From contig NC_134353.1 of the NCBI RefSeq assembly GCF_048569485.1, positions 428,934,113 through 428,998,112 of the forward strand: 64,000 nt of DNA, given 5' to 3'. The DNA is from Anomaloglossus baeobatrachus. Lineage: Eukaryota; Chordata; Amphibia; Anura; Aromobatidae. Position numbers and translations under genes: made by a program. The notes beneath the pieces are model-generated. The model made no database searches, was not told the origin of the DNA, and worked only from the letters and a program-made list of their open reading frames with translations. Each line of letters opens with the position of its first letter. Within the stretch, counting starts at the first letter, position 1. Positions 23,827-34,230 of the stretch are shown here, piece by piece.

Positions 23827-25387
23827 TTTACTCAAGCTGCCCCAGTGCAAGTCCAACTTTAAATAGACCATTAATCACATTATTAGCATAATTGCTCCAT
23901 CCAGACAAACGTGGGGATTTGACTCACCTGCTATCTATAAAATGACACTGATAATTGATGTATGCACACATGGGGTAGCCCTGGGCACCGCCATCTTGCC
24001 CCACCCCCTGGGGCGCGTAATCCTACCCATAACGCTGCTCAGCAGCATATGTCACAGTGCTGAATTAAGCATTTGGCGTTGTTAGTTGCTTTGCTGCGCT
24101 ATTGGCGTAAACAGTGTAACTAGGTGCATTGTTTCATTGTAGGAATGCCTTCAGAGCGTGTACTGCAAGTATTAAAGCAGGTTACATGGAACATGTTTAC
24201 AAACAGGTCCTCATATCAAATGAGATTAGATAAGATGTAACTTAGCTAATATAAGGAATAAGCTCTTAAAAAGGCAGTACAGATCCCATATTTTAGAATG
24301 AGTTAACTTAAAGTGATAGTTCGTACTAAGCGGAAGTGGAATATAGAGTGTATATATCAAAATAGAGGTGAGCTCACTGAAGGTTTTTCAGTAAACTGAC
24401 ATAAGGTTTTTTGGCCAGAAAATCAACAGGTCACACCAAGTATCATCGACACCAAAAGGTGCATTACAGATGATGAAAGTTCAGCGGGCTTTACACGCTA
24501 CAACAAATCTAACGATGTGTCGGCGGGGTCACGTTGTAAGTGACGCACATCCGGCATCGTTAGTGGTGTTGTAGTGTGTGACAGGTACGTGCGATTGCGA
24601 TTGAACGTAAAACTGTTCATCGCATACACGTCGTTCAAAACCTAAAAATTGAAAGTCGGATTGTTCAATGTTCCCGAGGCAGCACACATCGCAGTGTGTG
24701 ACACCCCGGGAATGATGAACAGATCTTACCTGCGTCCCGCGGCTCCCGCCGGCAATGCGGAAGGAAGGAGGTGGGCGGGATGTTTACGTCCCGCTCATCT
24801 CCGCCCCTCCGCTTCTATTGGCCGGCTGCCGTATGACGTCGCTGTGACGCCGGACGTCCCTCCCACTCCAGAAAGTGGATGTTCGCTGAACACATCGAGG
24901 TCGTATGGAAGGGTAAGTACGTGTGACGGCAAATAATAGTTTGTGCGACACGGTCAACAAATTGAATGTGTCGCACATACGATGGGGGCGTGTCACATCG
25001 CATACGATATAGTATGCTTAAAGAAGTTGTCCAGTTACCAAAACTGATTTTTTTTTTTCTGATAAATCTTGCTAATATGTGCCCCTCAACACATCTATTA
25101 TGTTTTTTTCAGCAAAATTACCTTTTATTGTGCACTAGCAGCACACGGTCATTGCTGGCTCCAGCTCTGATGGGGTTAATCTCTCCTCTGACTTCCTGTG
25201 TTCAGTTCCTACAAGTCCCAGAATTCTTTGTGGCTCTAGGGCGGTGTCTGGCTTATCTAACACACCCATTGTGTCTAATACACCCACTCTGCTCCCACCC
25301 AAACCCTCCTCCCTGCCTCTTCCCTGTGGATGCACTGAGATCAATCATACAGAGACAGCAGCAGCTCTACACAGCCAGGGGAAGAAA

Positions 25388-25520
25388 GTGTGTGTGCGCG
25401 TATATACAGTGTATGTGTGTATATACAGTGTGTGTGCGTATATACAGTGTGTGTGCGTATATACAGTGTGTGTGTGTATATACAGTGTGTGTGTGAGTGT
25501 GTATGTGTGTGTGTGTATGT
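25388..25520. repeat. Minisatellite GTGCGTATATACAGTGTGT
   Basis: About seven copies of a unit near 20 bp. Confidence 0.9.
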
Positions 25521-26689
25521 CATACTCACCTGTCTGCAGGGTCCCGATGCCATGCCTGCTCCAGCCCCTGTCTCGGTACCGCCGCTTCGGCTGTGTGCAG
25601 TCTCCCCGGGGCACGTACGAAGCTTGCAGGACTGGCGGTGGATCACCTGATGCAGTCACCTGACGCATCAGCTGATCGATTCTCGTGGTGTCGCCGGCTT
25701 TTTCACGCCCGGCCGGCTATCAGCTGATCCTGCCGTCAGGGGACTTCATCAGCTGATTACCGGCAGCTCCTGCAGTGATGGGACAGGATCAGACTCCGCT
25801 GCAGGAGCTACCGGTAATCAGCACAGACGTGAGTATTTATTTATTTTTTATTTTTTTCTACTGATGCATCAGCTGATTGTATAATCGGCTTTTATACAAT
25901 CAGCTGATGTGTCATGTGATTCACGTAGTTTAACCTGACACATCATCTGATCGCTTTGCCTTCCAGCAAAACCGATCAGATGATATTGGATCCGGATTGG
26001 ACGGCGCGGGACCCTGACCCAGGATTACTGCGGAGGGGGGGTTATTTCAATAAAGATGGAGTCACTAATTGTGTTGTGTTTTATTTCTAATAAAAATATT
26101 TTTCTGTGTGTTGTGTTTTTTTTTTTTTTATCATTACTAGAAATTCATGGTGGCCATGTCTAATATTGGCGTGACACCATGAATTTCGGGCTTAGGGCTA
26201 GCTGATAATATACAGCTAGCCCTAACTCCATTATTACCCAGCTAGCCACCCGGCATCAGGGCAGCTGGAAGAGTTGGATACAGCTCCAGAAGATGGCGCT
26301 TCTATGAAAGCGCCATTTTCTGGGGTGGCTGCGGACTGCAATTCGCAGTGGGGGTGCCCAGAAAGCTTGGGCACCCTTCACTGTGGATTCCAATCCCCAG
26401 CTGCCTAGTTGTACCCGGCTGGACACTAAAATTAGGCAAAGCTCACGTCTTTTTTTTTTTTAAATTATTTCATGAAATTCATGAAATAATTAAAAAAAAA
26501 AAGGGCTTCTCTATATTTTTGGTTCCCAGCCGGGTACAAATAGGCAGCTGGGGGTTGGGGGCAGCCCGTACCTGCCTGCTGTACCCGGCTAGCATATAAA
26601 AATATGGCGAAGCCCATGTCATTTTTTTTTTCTTTTTGGGTAAAAAACTGCATACAGTCCTGGATGGAGGATGCTGAGCCTTGTAGTTC

Positions 26690-26785
26690 TGCAGCTGCTG
26701 TCTGCTCTCCTGCATACACTAGTTCTGCAGCTGTCTGCTCTCCTGCATACACTAGTTCTGCAGCTGTCTGCTCTCCTGCATACAA
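26690..26785. repeat. 33-bp tandem repeat, three copies
   Basis: The unit contains AGTTCTGCAGCTGTCTGCTC followed by TCCTGCATACACT. Confidence 0.9.
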
Positions 26786-26994
26786 TGAACATTTTGAATA
26801 AGGAAATGACATCAGACCTTTTTTTTTTTTTCATCAACAATCTTTAATGGCATTGTGCACTGATTAAAAACGCAGTGAGCAAAAACGCAGCAAAAAAGGC
26901 ACCAAATCGCAGCAAAAACGTGACATGCAGCACCGCAGGTGACAGAGCAGAGCAAGTTGGTGACATGTTCTGCTCTGACACATAGTGTGCTACA

Positions 26995-28040
26995 TGTCAG
27001 AGAGAGAGGGGGGGGGGAGAAGAGAGAGAGGGGGGGAGAAGAGAGCAAGGGGGGGAGAAGAGAGCGAGGGGGGGAGAAGAGAGCGAGGGGGGGAGAAGAG
27101 AGCGAGGGGGGAGAAGAGAGAGAGGGGGGGAGAAGAGAGAGAGAGGGGGGAGAAGAGAGAGAGGGGGGGAGAAGAGAGAGAGGGGGGAGAAGAGAGAGAG
27201 GGGGGGAGAAGAGAGAGAGGGGGGGAGAAGAGAGAGAGGGGGGGAGAAGAGAGAGAGGGGGGGAGAAGAGAGAGGGGGGGAGAAGAGAGAGGGGGGGAGA
27301 AGAGAGCGAGGGGGGGAAAAGAGAGGGGGGAGAAGAGAGAGGGGGGAGAAGAGAGAGAGGGGGGGGGAAGAGAGAGAGGGGGGGAGAAGAGAGAGAGGGG
27401 GGGAGAAGAGAGAGGGGGGGGAGAAGAGAGAGGGGGGGGAGAAGAGAGCGAGGGGGGGGAGAAGAGAGCGAGGGGGGGAGAGAGAGGAGGGGGGGGGAGA
27501 AGAGAGCGAGGGGGGGAGAAGAGAGAGGGGGGAGAAGAGAGCGAGGGAGAAGAGAGCGAGGGGGGGGGAGAAGAGAGAGAGAGGGGGGGGGAGAAGAGAG
27601 AGAGAGGGGGGGAGAAGAGAGAGAGAGGGGGGGGAGAAGAGAGAGAGGGGGGAGAAGAGAGAGAAGGGGGGGGAGAAGAGAGAGAGGGGGGAGAAGAGAG
27701 AGAGGGGGGGGAGAAGAGAGCGAGGGGGGGAGAAGAGAGAGGGAGAGAGGGGGAGAAGAGAGCGAGGGGGGAGAAGAGAGCGAGGGGGGAGAAGAGAGCG
27801 AGGGGGGAGAAGAGAGAGAGGGGGGAGAAGAGAGAGAGGGGGGAGAAGAGAGAGAGGGGGGGAGAAGAGAGAGAGGGGGGGAGAAGAGAGAGAGGGGGGA
27901 GAGAGAGAGGGGGGGCAGAAGAGAGAGAGGGGGGGAGAAGAGAGAGAGGGGGGGAGAAGAGAGAGAGGGGGGAGAAGAGAGAGAGGGGGGAGAAGAGAGA
28001 GGGGGGGAGAAGAGAGTGGGGAAAGAAGAGGGGGGGCAGA
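26995..28040. repeat. Pure purine minisatellite, unit about 17-20 bp (GAGAAGAGAGAGAGGGGGG)
   Basis: About 1 kb with almost only A and G on the plus strand, and runs of 5-9 G every 17-20 bases. This could form triplex or G-quadruplex DNA. Both strands give ORFs of over 350 codons that are pure composition artefacts. Confidence 0.95.
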
Positions 28041-28760
28041 GGTGCTCTGTCACAAACTGTCTCCACTCTGTGACTTGTGGTGCAGGTGACAGAGTGCAGA
28101 CAGTTGGTCCCATGCAGCAGGACAGATGGCAGAGCACAGCGGTGACATGCCTGTCAGTGTCTTGCTGCTGGGAGGAGCAGATGATCACACTGCCCGACAC
28201 CGGCCGCTCTCTTGACATCGCAGCAGAGCGGGCGGGTGGACAGTGTGATCACATACTTACGTGCAGGGGGGGATTCAGCTGAAGACCCCCCCACCGAAAC
28301 TGCACACTGGCGCCCCGTGCCTCACCATCTGCAGGGCTCTAACCGGCTCCACACTGACGTCCTCCGGATCCTCCCCTCGATGCTGAGCTGTGACGTGCGG
28401 TAGTCACCGCCCACAGCCCTGTCACTCAATCTGAGTGGCGCCGGCATCCTGTGACGTACCCGTCTTGTTTGAGAGCCCGGAAATGCCGGAACGTCGGAGG
28501 ATGCCGGCGGCCACAGCTCCAGGGGGTCATGTGACAGGCACTGAGCGTGCAGCATAGCGCCGCTCAGTGCCAGAAATGGAAATACAAGCCAATGGAGAAA
28601 ATACCTAGAATTGTAAGTAGAACTCCTACAGAAAATAAAAAAATGGGTGAACCACCCCTTTAATTGAAAGGTGTAAAGCAGGCTTTAGAAGAGGAACGAA
28701 AGTGTCATCAAAAGTATTATCAAATCAAAGAAAACAGCTATAACTCAGCTGTTCATTTAA

Positions 28761-29497
28761 GCCCTTAGGTGCTGCTGTATCCAGGGTGAAAATCCATTTT
28801 GATTCCTTCCATCTTGACAACATCAATGCCCTGAAACTGCATAGCATGGGTATCACCTCCATGTACTGTGTTGATGTGTCTGGCAATTGGGGTGTCTCTT
28901 ATGTAGTACATCTCCTACATGGTCCCCAATTCTGCGGCGCAATTCCCTTTTTGTTTTGCCGATATATTCTTTGTCACAGGAACATGTCATCTTATAAATT
29001 ACACCTTCAGTTTTGCAATTTATAAATTCTCTGATGTCATATTCTTTCCCCGTGACATGGCTGAGGAAAGTCTTACTTTTGGTAATATAGGGGCAGGCAG
29101 TGCAGTTACCACATTTAAAGCATCCTCTGATGTTAGATTTCAGCCAGGTTTCATGCGATGGTGCTCTAAAGTGGCTATGGACTAACCGATCTCTTAAAGA
29201 GCGACCTCTCCTGCATGTAATATTTGGTTGGTCACAGAGGCCTCTTTTGAGATCTTCATCCATATGCAGCACCCCCCAATATTTTCGCAAAATCTCCCTT
29301 ACTTTCTGGACTCCATTATCGAAGGTGGTAATGAATCTGAATGGTTCGTTTTTGGTGGAGTTTTGGCTTCTTACCGGATTGAGGAGTTCCGTCCTGTTCT
29401 TGTTCATCACCTCTCCATAAGCTTTTTTAAAAATGTTAGCAGGGTAGCCTCTATCTAGCAATCTTAGCCTCTATCTAGGAATCTTAGCCTCTATCTA
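28761..29497 (-). mobile_element. Penelope-like element, C-terminal RT end plus GIY-YIG endonuclease (5'-truncated, broken)
   Basis: The minus-strand frame 29461-28853 has a Cys cluster CFKCGNCTAC and then VIYKMTC..EYIGKTKRELRRRI, the GIY-YIG nuclease signature that follows the reverse transcriptase in Penelope-like elements. Only the last third of the usual protein is present. The 5' side stops at a short triple repeat (TAGCCTCTATCTAG, 29447-29500) where the inverted terminal repeat begins. It does not look able to make a working product. Confidence 0.85.
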
Positions 29498-30656
29498 GGC
29501 TTAAATGAACAGCTGAGTTATAGCTGTTTTCTTTGATTTGATGATACTTTTGATGACACTTTCGTTTCTCTTCTAACTTTCATCATCTGTAATGCACCTT
29601 TTGGTGTTGATGATACTTTGTGTGACCCGTTGATTTTCTGGCCAAAAAACCTTATGTGAGTTTACTGAAAAACCTTCAGGTGAGCTCACCTCTATTTTGA
29701 TGGTCACACTCTATATTCCACTTCCGCTTAGTGCGAACTATCACTTTAAGTTAACTCATTCTGAAATGTGGGATCTGTACTGCCTTTTTAAGAGCTTATT
29801 CCTTATATTAGCTAAGTTACATCTCATCTATTCTTATTCTATATGAGGACCTGTTTGTAAGCATATTCCATGTAACCTGCTCTAATTTACATTTTATCTA
29901 ATCTCATTTGATATGAGGACCTGTTTGTAAACATGTTCCATGTAACCTGCTTTAATACTTGCAGTGCACGCTCTGAAGGCATTCCTACAATGAAACAATG
30001 CACCTAGTTACATTATTTACGCCAATAGCGCAGCAAAGCAACCAGCGCCAATTGCTTAATTCAGCACTGTGACATATGCTGCTGAGCGGCATTATGGGTA
30101 GGATTATGCGCTCCAGGGGGCGGGGCAAGATGGCGGCGCCCAGGGCTACCCCATGTGTGCATAAAGCAATTATCAGTATCATTTTTTAGATAGCAGGTGA
30201 GTCAAAACACCCTTTGTGATTAACGTTATAGGCGGTTTTGCATACAATAGGCGGTACTCATCCCCACGTTTGTCTGGATGGAGCAATTATGCTAATAATG
30301 TGATTAATGGTCTATTTAAAGTTGGACTTGCACTGCAGCAGCTTGTCCTAGAATCAGACCATGTAGAGTGGGTCTCCTTGCTTGTATTAATAGCTCTATA
30401 CCTGAATAAAGCATCTCCCCTGATGAATCTTGACGGAGGAAACGCGTCGGGAGGCTTTTTGGTGAAGATTGATTAGGGCCATTTAACTCAGGGTCAGTTT
30501 GGTACTGCCCTTGTAAGGGTTGGAGTCAATGGGGTTTGAGGAGTCAGTTAGTCCATTCCTGGGAAAGAGCTCCACGCCCAGCTGCGGACAGTCATCTGAT
30601 CCATCCATGCCTCTGACCCCATCCGAAAACTGACCTGGACATATGGGTGAGACCAA
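29498..30656. repeat. Right arm of the Penelope-like inverted terminal repeat, inner part
   Basis: Reverse complement of 24479-23590 plus 28760-28684, at high identity with scattered differences. It continues at 36474-37075 after a large insertion. Inverted rather than direct terminal repeats are known for this class. Confidence 0.85.
30414..30454 (+). ncRNA. Minimal hammerhead ribozyme candidate in Penelope-type repeat
   Basis: Stem I is TCTCCC (30414-30419) with GGGAGG (30449-30454), six pairs including one G-U. The core CTGATGA (30420-30426) is exact. Stem II is a weak UCU/GGA helix around a UGAC loop, closed by an A-G mismatch. GAA (30439-30441) is followed by a two-pair stem III AC-GC-GT, with cleavage predicted after C30448 (GUC). 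Short-stem-III hammerheads are established in Penelope-like terminal repeats, and this one lies in such a repeat. Activity not tested. Confidence 0.65.
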
Positions 30657-30935
30657 GAGAAAGGAGGCCTGGCAGTCCTGATCCTCCTGTGCTTCCATGT
30701 GTCAGACTTTAGTGCTTTTGATACCCAGTGCATTTAGCTTGTACCCCTAGTTCCTTATAGCACACTGCAGGGCTCTTTCCAGGCTGTTTTGCACCTTTTT
30801 GCCCAGGAGTACAGTCTGCATCCGACACAACTTTAACTACTTATTTGCCTGTTCAGCAGTCTTCAGGTTGCTGTGTAAAACCATAAGGATTCTACTTGCT
30901 TGACTCTCTTTCATACTGGCAGACTTGCTCCCCAC

Positions 30936-31726
30936 CACTGCTTTCACACTACGTTTTTTTAACATCCGTCATGAACGTTTTTTTTAACGCAAAAGTGGAT
31001 CCTGTTTTTGCTAAGAAAAACGCATGCAAACGCATGTGTTATTTTGCAGGATCCTGTCACTTTAAGTTTATGGGCGGGCATTGCAGTTATGTGATCGGGA
31101 GTCAGTGGAACTGAACGTGAAAGACTGGGAGCGACATCTGACAGCTGTGGAGGCTCGTAACCAAGGTAAACATCGGGTAACTTGCTTTGATACCCGATAT
31201 TTACATTGGTTACGAGCGTCTGCAGCTGCTAGGAGCCGGGCTCCCTGCACACGTAACCAAGATAAACATCAGGTAACTAAGACCGCGGTTACCCGATGTT
31301 TACCTTGGTTACGAGCGTCCTCCGCTCTCAGGCGAGGGAGAGTGGAGGGAGAGGGAGAGGGAGCGGGAGAGGGAGGTGGAGAGAGACTGATCACGCGAGG
31401 CTGGTTTCTGGACATGCTCAGTATAACAAGCAGGATCCTGTCTAACAGCATGCCATCGTTCACATACGTTTGCGTGCAGTATAGTCAGGATCCAGTAATT
31501 TGCAGTATTTGGGCGCAACTCAAAAACGCTACATGTAGCGTTTTTGAAAAAAGTTAAACTGCAAGTCGCTGGATCTTCACTATAACGCACGCAAACGCAG
31601 GTGAATGCATGTTGACGCGAGTCCATTGCAAATGCATTGAAATGAAAACGCATTTGCACTGGTTCCGTTTTTGCGTTAAAAAAACGTTCATGACGGATGT
31701 TAAAAAAACGTAGTGTGAAAGCAGCC
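30936..31726. mobile_element. TTA-type MITE with CTGCTTTCACACTACG ends
   Basis: The left end CTGCTTTCACACTACGTTTT pairs with the right end AACGTAGTGTGAAAGCAGCC, followed by TTA (31727-31729). The outermost left bases are eroded. Inside, TTACGAGCGTC and GGTAACC..CGGGTAAC palindromes and a GGGAGAGGGAG run are present. No coding. Confidence 0.7.
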
Positions 31727-32223
31727 TTACAGCTTACTTTCCCTCGTAGAAGCGCTGTGCAGAAACACAGTATTCTAGGACACGTATCTATTTAGGACCA
31801 GTTTTTGTTAAAGTGAGCGCATCGATTCTTGGATATACGGTCTCTTATACATACAGTCAGGGCCAGAAATATTTGGACAGTGACACAAGTTTTGTTATTT
31901 TAGCTGTTTACAAAAACATGTTCAGAAATACAATTATATATATAATATGGGCTGAAAGTGCACACTCCCAGCTGCAATATGAGAGTTTTCACATCCAAAT
32001 CGGAGAAAGGGTTTAGGAATCATAGCTCTGTAATGCATAGCCTCCTCTTTTTCAAGGGACCAAAAGTAATTGGACAAGGGACTCTAAGGGCTGCAATTAA
32101 CTCTGAAGGTGCCTCCCTCGTTAACCTGTAATCAATGAAGTAGTTAAAAGGTCTGGGGTTGATCACAGGTGTGTGGTTTTGCATTTGGAAGCTGTTGCTG
32201 TGACCAGACAACATGCGGTCTAA

Positions 32224-32786
32224 AGCGGGCTTTACACGCTGCGACATCGCTAATGCGGACTCGTTGGGGTCACGGAATTCGTGACGCACATCCGGCCGCA
32301 TTAGCGATGCCGTTGCGTGTGACACCGATAAGCGATTTTGCATCGTTGCAAAAACATGCAAAATCGCTAATCGGCGACATGGGGGTCCATTCTCAAATCT
32401 CGCTCCTGCAGCAGTAACGAGGTAGTTCCTCGTTCCTGCGGCAGCACACATCGCTGCGTGTGACGCCGCAGGAACGAGGAAGCTCCCCTTACCTGCCTCC
32501 CGGCCGCTATGAGGAAGGAAGGAGGTGGGCGGGATGTTACGTCCCGCTCATCTCCGCCCCTCCGCTGCTATTGGGCGGCGGTTCAGTGACGTCGCTGTGA
32601 CGCCGCACGGACCGCCCCCTTAGAAAGGAGGCGGTTCGCCCGTCACAGCGACGTCGCCGGACAGGTATGTATGTGTGACGGCTGTTGTGCGACACGGGCA
32701 GCGATTTGCCCGTGTCGCGCAACAGATGGGGGCGGGTACCCACACTAGCGATATCGGGACCGATATCGCAGTGTGTAAAGTAGCCT
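32224..32786. mobile_element. PIF/Harbinger-like MITE, copy 4 (TSD TAA), inside a Tc1 ORF
   Basis: TIRs are AGCGGGCTTTACACGCTGCG and ..CGCAGTGTGTAAAGTAGCCT, with TAA at 32221-32223 and 32787-32789. The core has GCTATTGGGCGGCGG, TGACGTCGCTGTGACG, a minus-strand donor GCAG|GTAAGG (GT 32492-32491) and a plus-strand donor ACAG|GTATGT (GT 32665-32666). It interrupts the transposase frame just after its third codon. Confidence 0.9.
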
Positions 32787-32787
32787 T

Positions 32788-33813
32788 AAGGAACTCTCAA
32801 TTGAGGTGAAGCAAAACATCCTGAGGCTGAAAAAAAAGAAAAAATCCATCAGAGAGATAGCAGACATGCTTGGAGTAGCAAAATCAACAGTTGGGTACAT
32901 TCTGAGAAAAAAGGAATTGACTGGTGAGCTTGGGAACTCAAAAAGGCCTGGGCGTCCACGGATGACAACAGTGGTGGATGATCGCCGCATACTTTCTTTG
33001 GTGAAGAAGAACCCGTTCACAACATCAACTGAAGTCCAGAACACTCACAGTGAAGTAGGTGTATCTGTCTCTAAGTCAACAGTAAAGAGAAGACTCCATG
33101 AAAGTAAATACAAAGGGTTCACATCTAGATGCAAACCATTCATCAATTCCAAAAATAGACAGGCCAGAGTTAAATTTGCTGAAAAACACCTCATGAAGCC
33201 AGCTCAGTTCTGGAAAAGTATTCTATGGACAGATGAGACAAAGATCAACCTGTACCAGAATGATGGGAAGAAAAAAGTTTGGAGAAGAAAGGGAACGGCA
33301 CATGATCCAAGGCACACCACATCCTCTGTAAAACATGGTGGAGGCAAAGTGATGGCATGGGCATGCATGGCTTTCAATGGCACTGGGTCACTTGTGTTTA
33401 TTGATGACATAGCAGACAAGAGTAGCCGGATGAATTCTGAAGTGTACCGGGATATACTTTCAGCCCAGATTCAGCCAAATGCCGCAAAGTTGATCAGACG
33501 GCGCTTCATAGTACAGATGGACAATGACCCCAAGCATACAGCCAAAGCTACCCAGGAGTTCATGAGTGCAAAAAAGTGGAACATTCTGCAATGGCCAAGT
33601 CAATCACCAGATCTTAACCCAATTGAGCATGCATTTCACTTGCTCAAATCCAGACTTAAGACGGAAAGACCCACAAACAAGCAAGACCTGAAGGCTGCGG
33701 CTGTAAAGGCCTGGCAAAGCATTAAGAAGGAGGAAACCCAGCGTTTGGTGATGTCCATGGGTTCCAGACTTAAGGCAGTGATTGCCTCCAAAGGATTCGC
33801 AACAAAATATTGA
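32788..33813 (+). CDS. Tc1 transposase, start codon cut off by a MITE
   Basis: The open frame is otherwise whole. The native start ATG CGG TCT is at 32213-32221, left of the MITE, and the frame resumes AAG GAA CTC at 32788, giving about 344 residues in the ancestral protein. The N-terminal HTH has KRPGRP as its linker. The catalytic residues lie in [22 protein letters not shown] and [11 protein letters not shown]. The C-terminus is VIASKGFATKY then TGA. The protein would now need an internal start. Confidence 0.9.
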   Translation, partial: KELSIEVKQNILRLKKKKKSIREIADMLGVAKSTVGYILRKKELTGELGNSKRPGRPRMTTVVDDRRILSLVKKNPFTTSTEVQNTHSEVGVSVSKSTVKRRLHESKYKGFTSRCKPFINSKNRQARVKFAEKHLMKPAQFWKSILWTDETKINLYQNDGKKKVWRRKGTAHDPRHTTSSVKHGGGKVMAWACMAFNGTGSLVFIDDIADKSSRMNSEVYRDILSAQIQPNAAKLIRRRFIVQMDNDPKHTAKATQEFMSAKKWNILQWPSQSPDLNPIEHAFHLLKSRLKTERPTNKQDLKAAAVKAWQSIKKEETQRLVMSMGSRLKAVIASKGFATKY

Positions 33814-34144
33814 AAATAAAAATATTTTGTTTGGGTTTGGTTTATTTGTCCAATTACTTTTGACCTCCTAAAATGTGGAGTGTTTGTAAGTAAAGAAATG
33901 TGTACAATTCCTACAATTTCTATCAGATATTTTTGTTCAAACCTTCAAATTAAACGTTACAATCTGCACTTGAATTCTGTTGTAGAGGTTTCATTTCAAA
34001 TCCAATGTGGTGGCATGCAGAGCCCAACTCGCGAAAATTGTGTCACTGTCCAAATATTTCTGGACCTAACTGTATGATCGATTTACAGTTAAGATCTATC
34101 ATTTACAAGGTTTCATTTCAATAGGCCCCCTGCTGACAGTATGT

Positions 34145-34178
34145 TTGACAAAGGCTACCATAGCCGAAACGTCACCAT
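34145..34178 (+). ncRNA. Hammerhead-like motif (fossil)
   Basis: The core TTGACAA has U-A at positions 3 and 8. Stem II is GGCTA/TAGCC (five pairs), then GAAAC directly followed by GTC. Stem I has only two contiguous pairs next to the core, with a possible distal GACAG/CTGTC helix. Confidence 0.4.
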
Positions 34179-34230
34179 CTGACTGTCCATTTCCTTGCAT
34201 CAATTTTTCTCAATAAAATTATTCTGTTAA

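Larger units (their letters stand above)
20288..24479. repeat. Left arm of the Penelope-like inverted terminal repeat (interrupted)
   Basis: The pieces 20288-20328, 20757-21077, 23362-24479 and, after another interruption, 28684-28760 are in order the reverse complement of 37075-36474 and 30656-29498. Together they make a terminal repeat of roughly 1.5 kb. The interruptions are two TIR elements here and the Harbinger element at 24.48 kb. The inverted partner shows the uninterrupted sequence at each insertion point. Confidence 0.85.
25022..28659. mobile_element. 3.6-kb TTAA-flanked non-autonomous element
   Basis: TTAA lies at 25018-25021 and 28660-28663. The ends are AGAAGTTGTCCAG and GAACCACCCCT, one TIR type with 34231-36403 and 48392-48821. 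The TTAA target fits piggyBac-like transposition. The body mixes minisatellites with GC-rich modules. Donor-like sites lie at about 25527 (minus, CAG|GTGAGT), 25828 (plus), 28257 (minus, CAC|GTAAGT) and 28610 (plus). Its right 1.7 kb is shared with 43.7-45.46 kb. No transposase. Confidence 0.75.
24480..28682. mobile_element. PIF/Harbinger-like MITE, copy 3, split by a 3.6-kb element
   Basis: The left end AGCGGGCTTTACACGCT and right end GGTGTAAAGCAGGCT pair. The right TTA (28682-28684) is kept; the left is TTC. The inverted partner arm reads GAAAGTTAGAAGAG with nothing inserted, which fixes both ends. The core (24730-24912) has CTTCTATTGGCCGG, TGACGTCGCTGTGACG, a minus-strand donor GCAG|GTAAGA (GT 24729-24728) and a plus-strand donor AAGG|GTAAGT (GT 24913-24914). 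A TTAA element sits at 25022-28659 near the right end. Confidence 0.8.
31854..34072 (+). mobile_element. Tc1-like transposon carrying a Harbinger MITE
   Basis: The ends are CAGTCAGGGCCAGAAATATT and the reverse of CAGTTAGGTCCAGAAATATT, with TA on both sides (31852-31853, 34073-34074). Without the 563-bp MITE the element is about 1.65 kb, normal for Tc1. The terminal repeats differ at few positions. Confidence 0.95.

Noticed and set aside
26812-28282. Long Glu/Gly/Arg- and Ser/Pro/Leu-rich ORFs on both strands
   Set aside because: Pure purine minisatellite gives open frames on both strands. Same for 43.7-45.0 kb.
28853-29461. Host GIY-YIG nuclease gene
   Set aside because: The Cys cluster, motif order and flanking inverted terminal repeats fit a truncated Penelope-like element.
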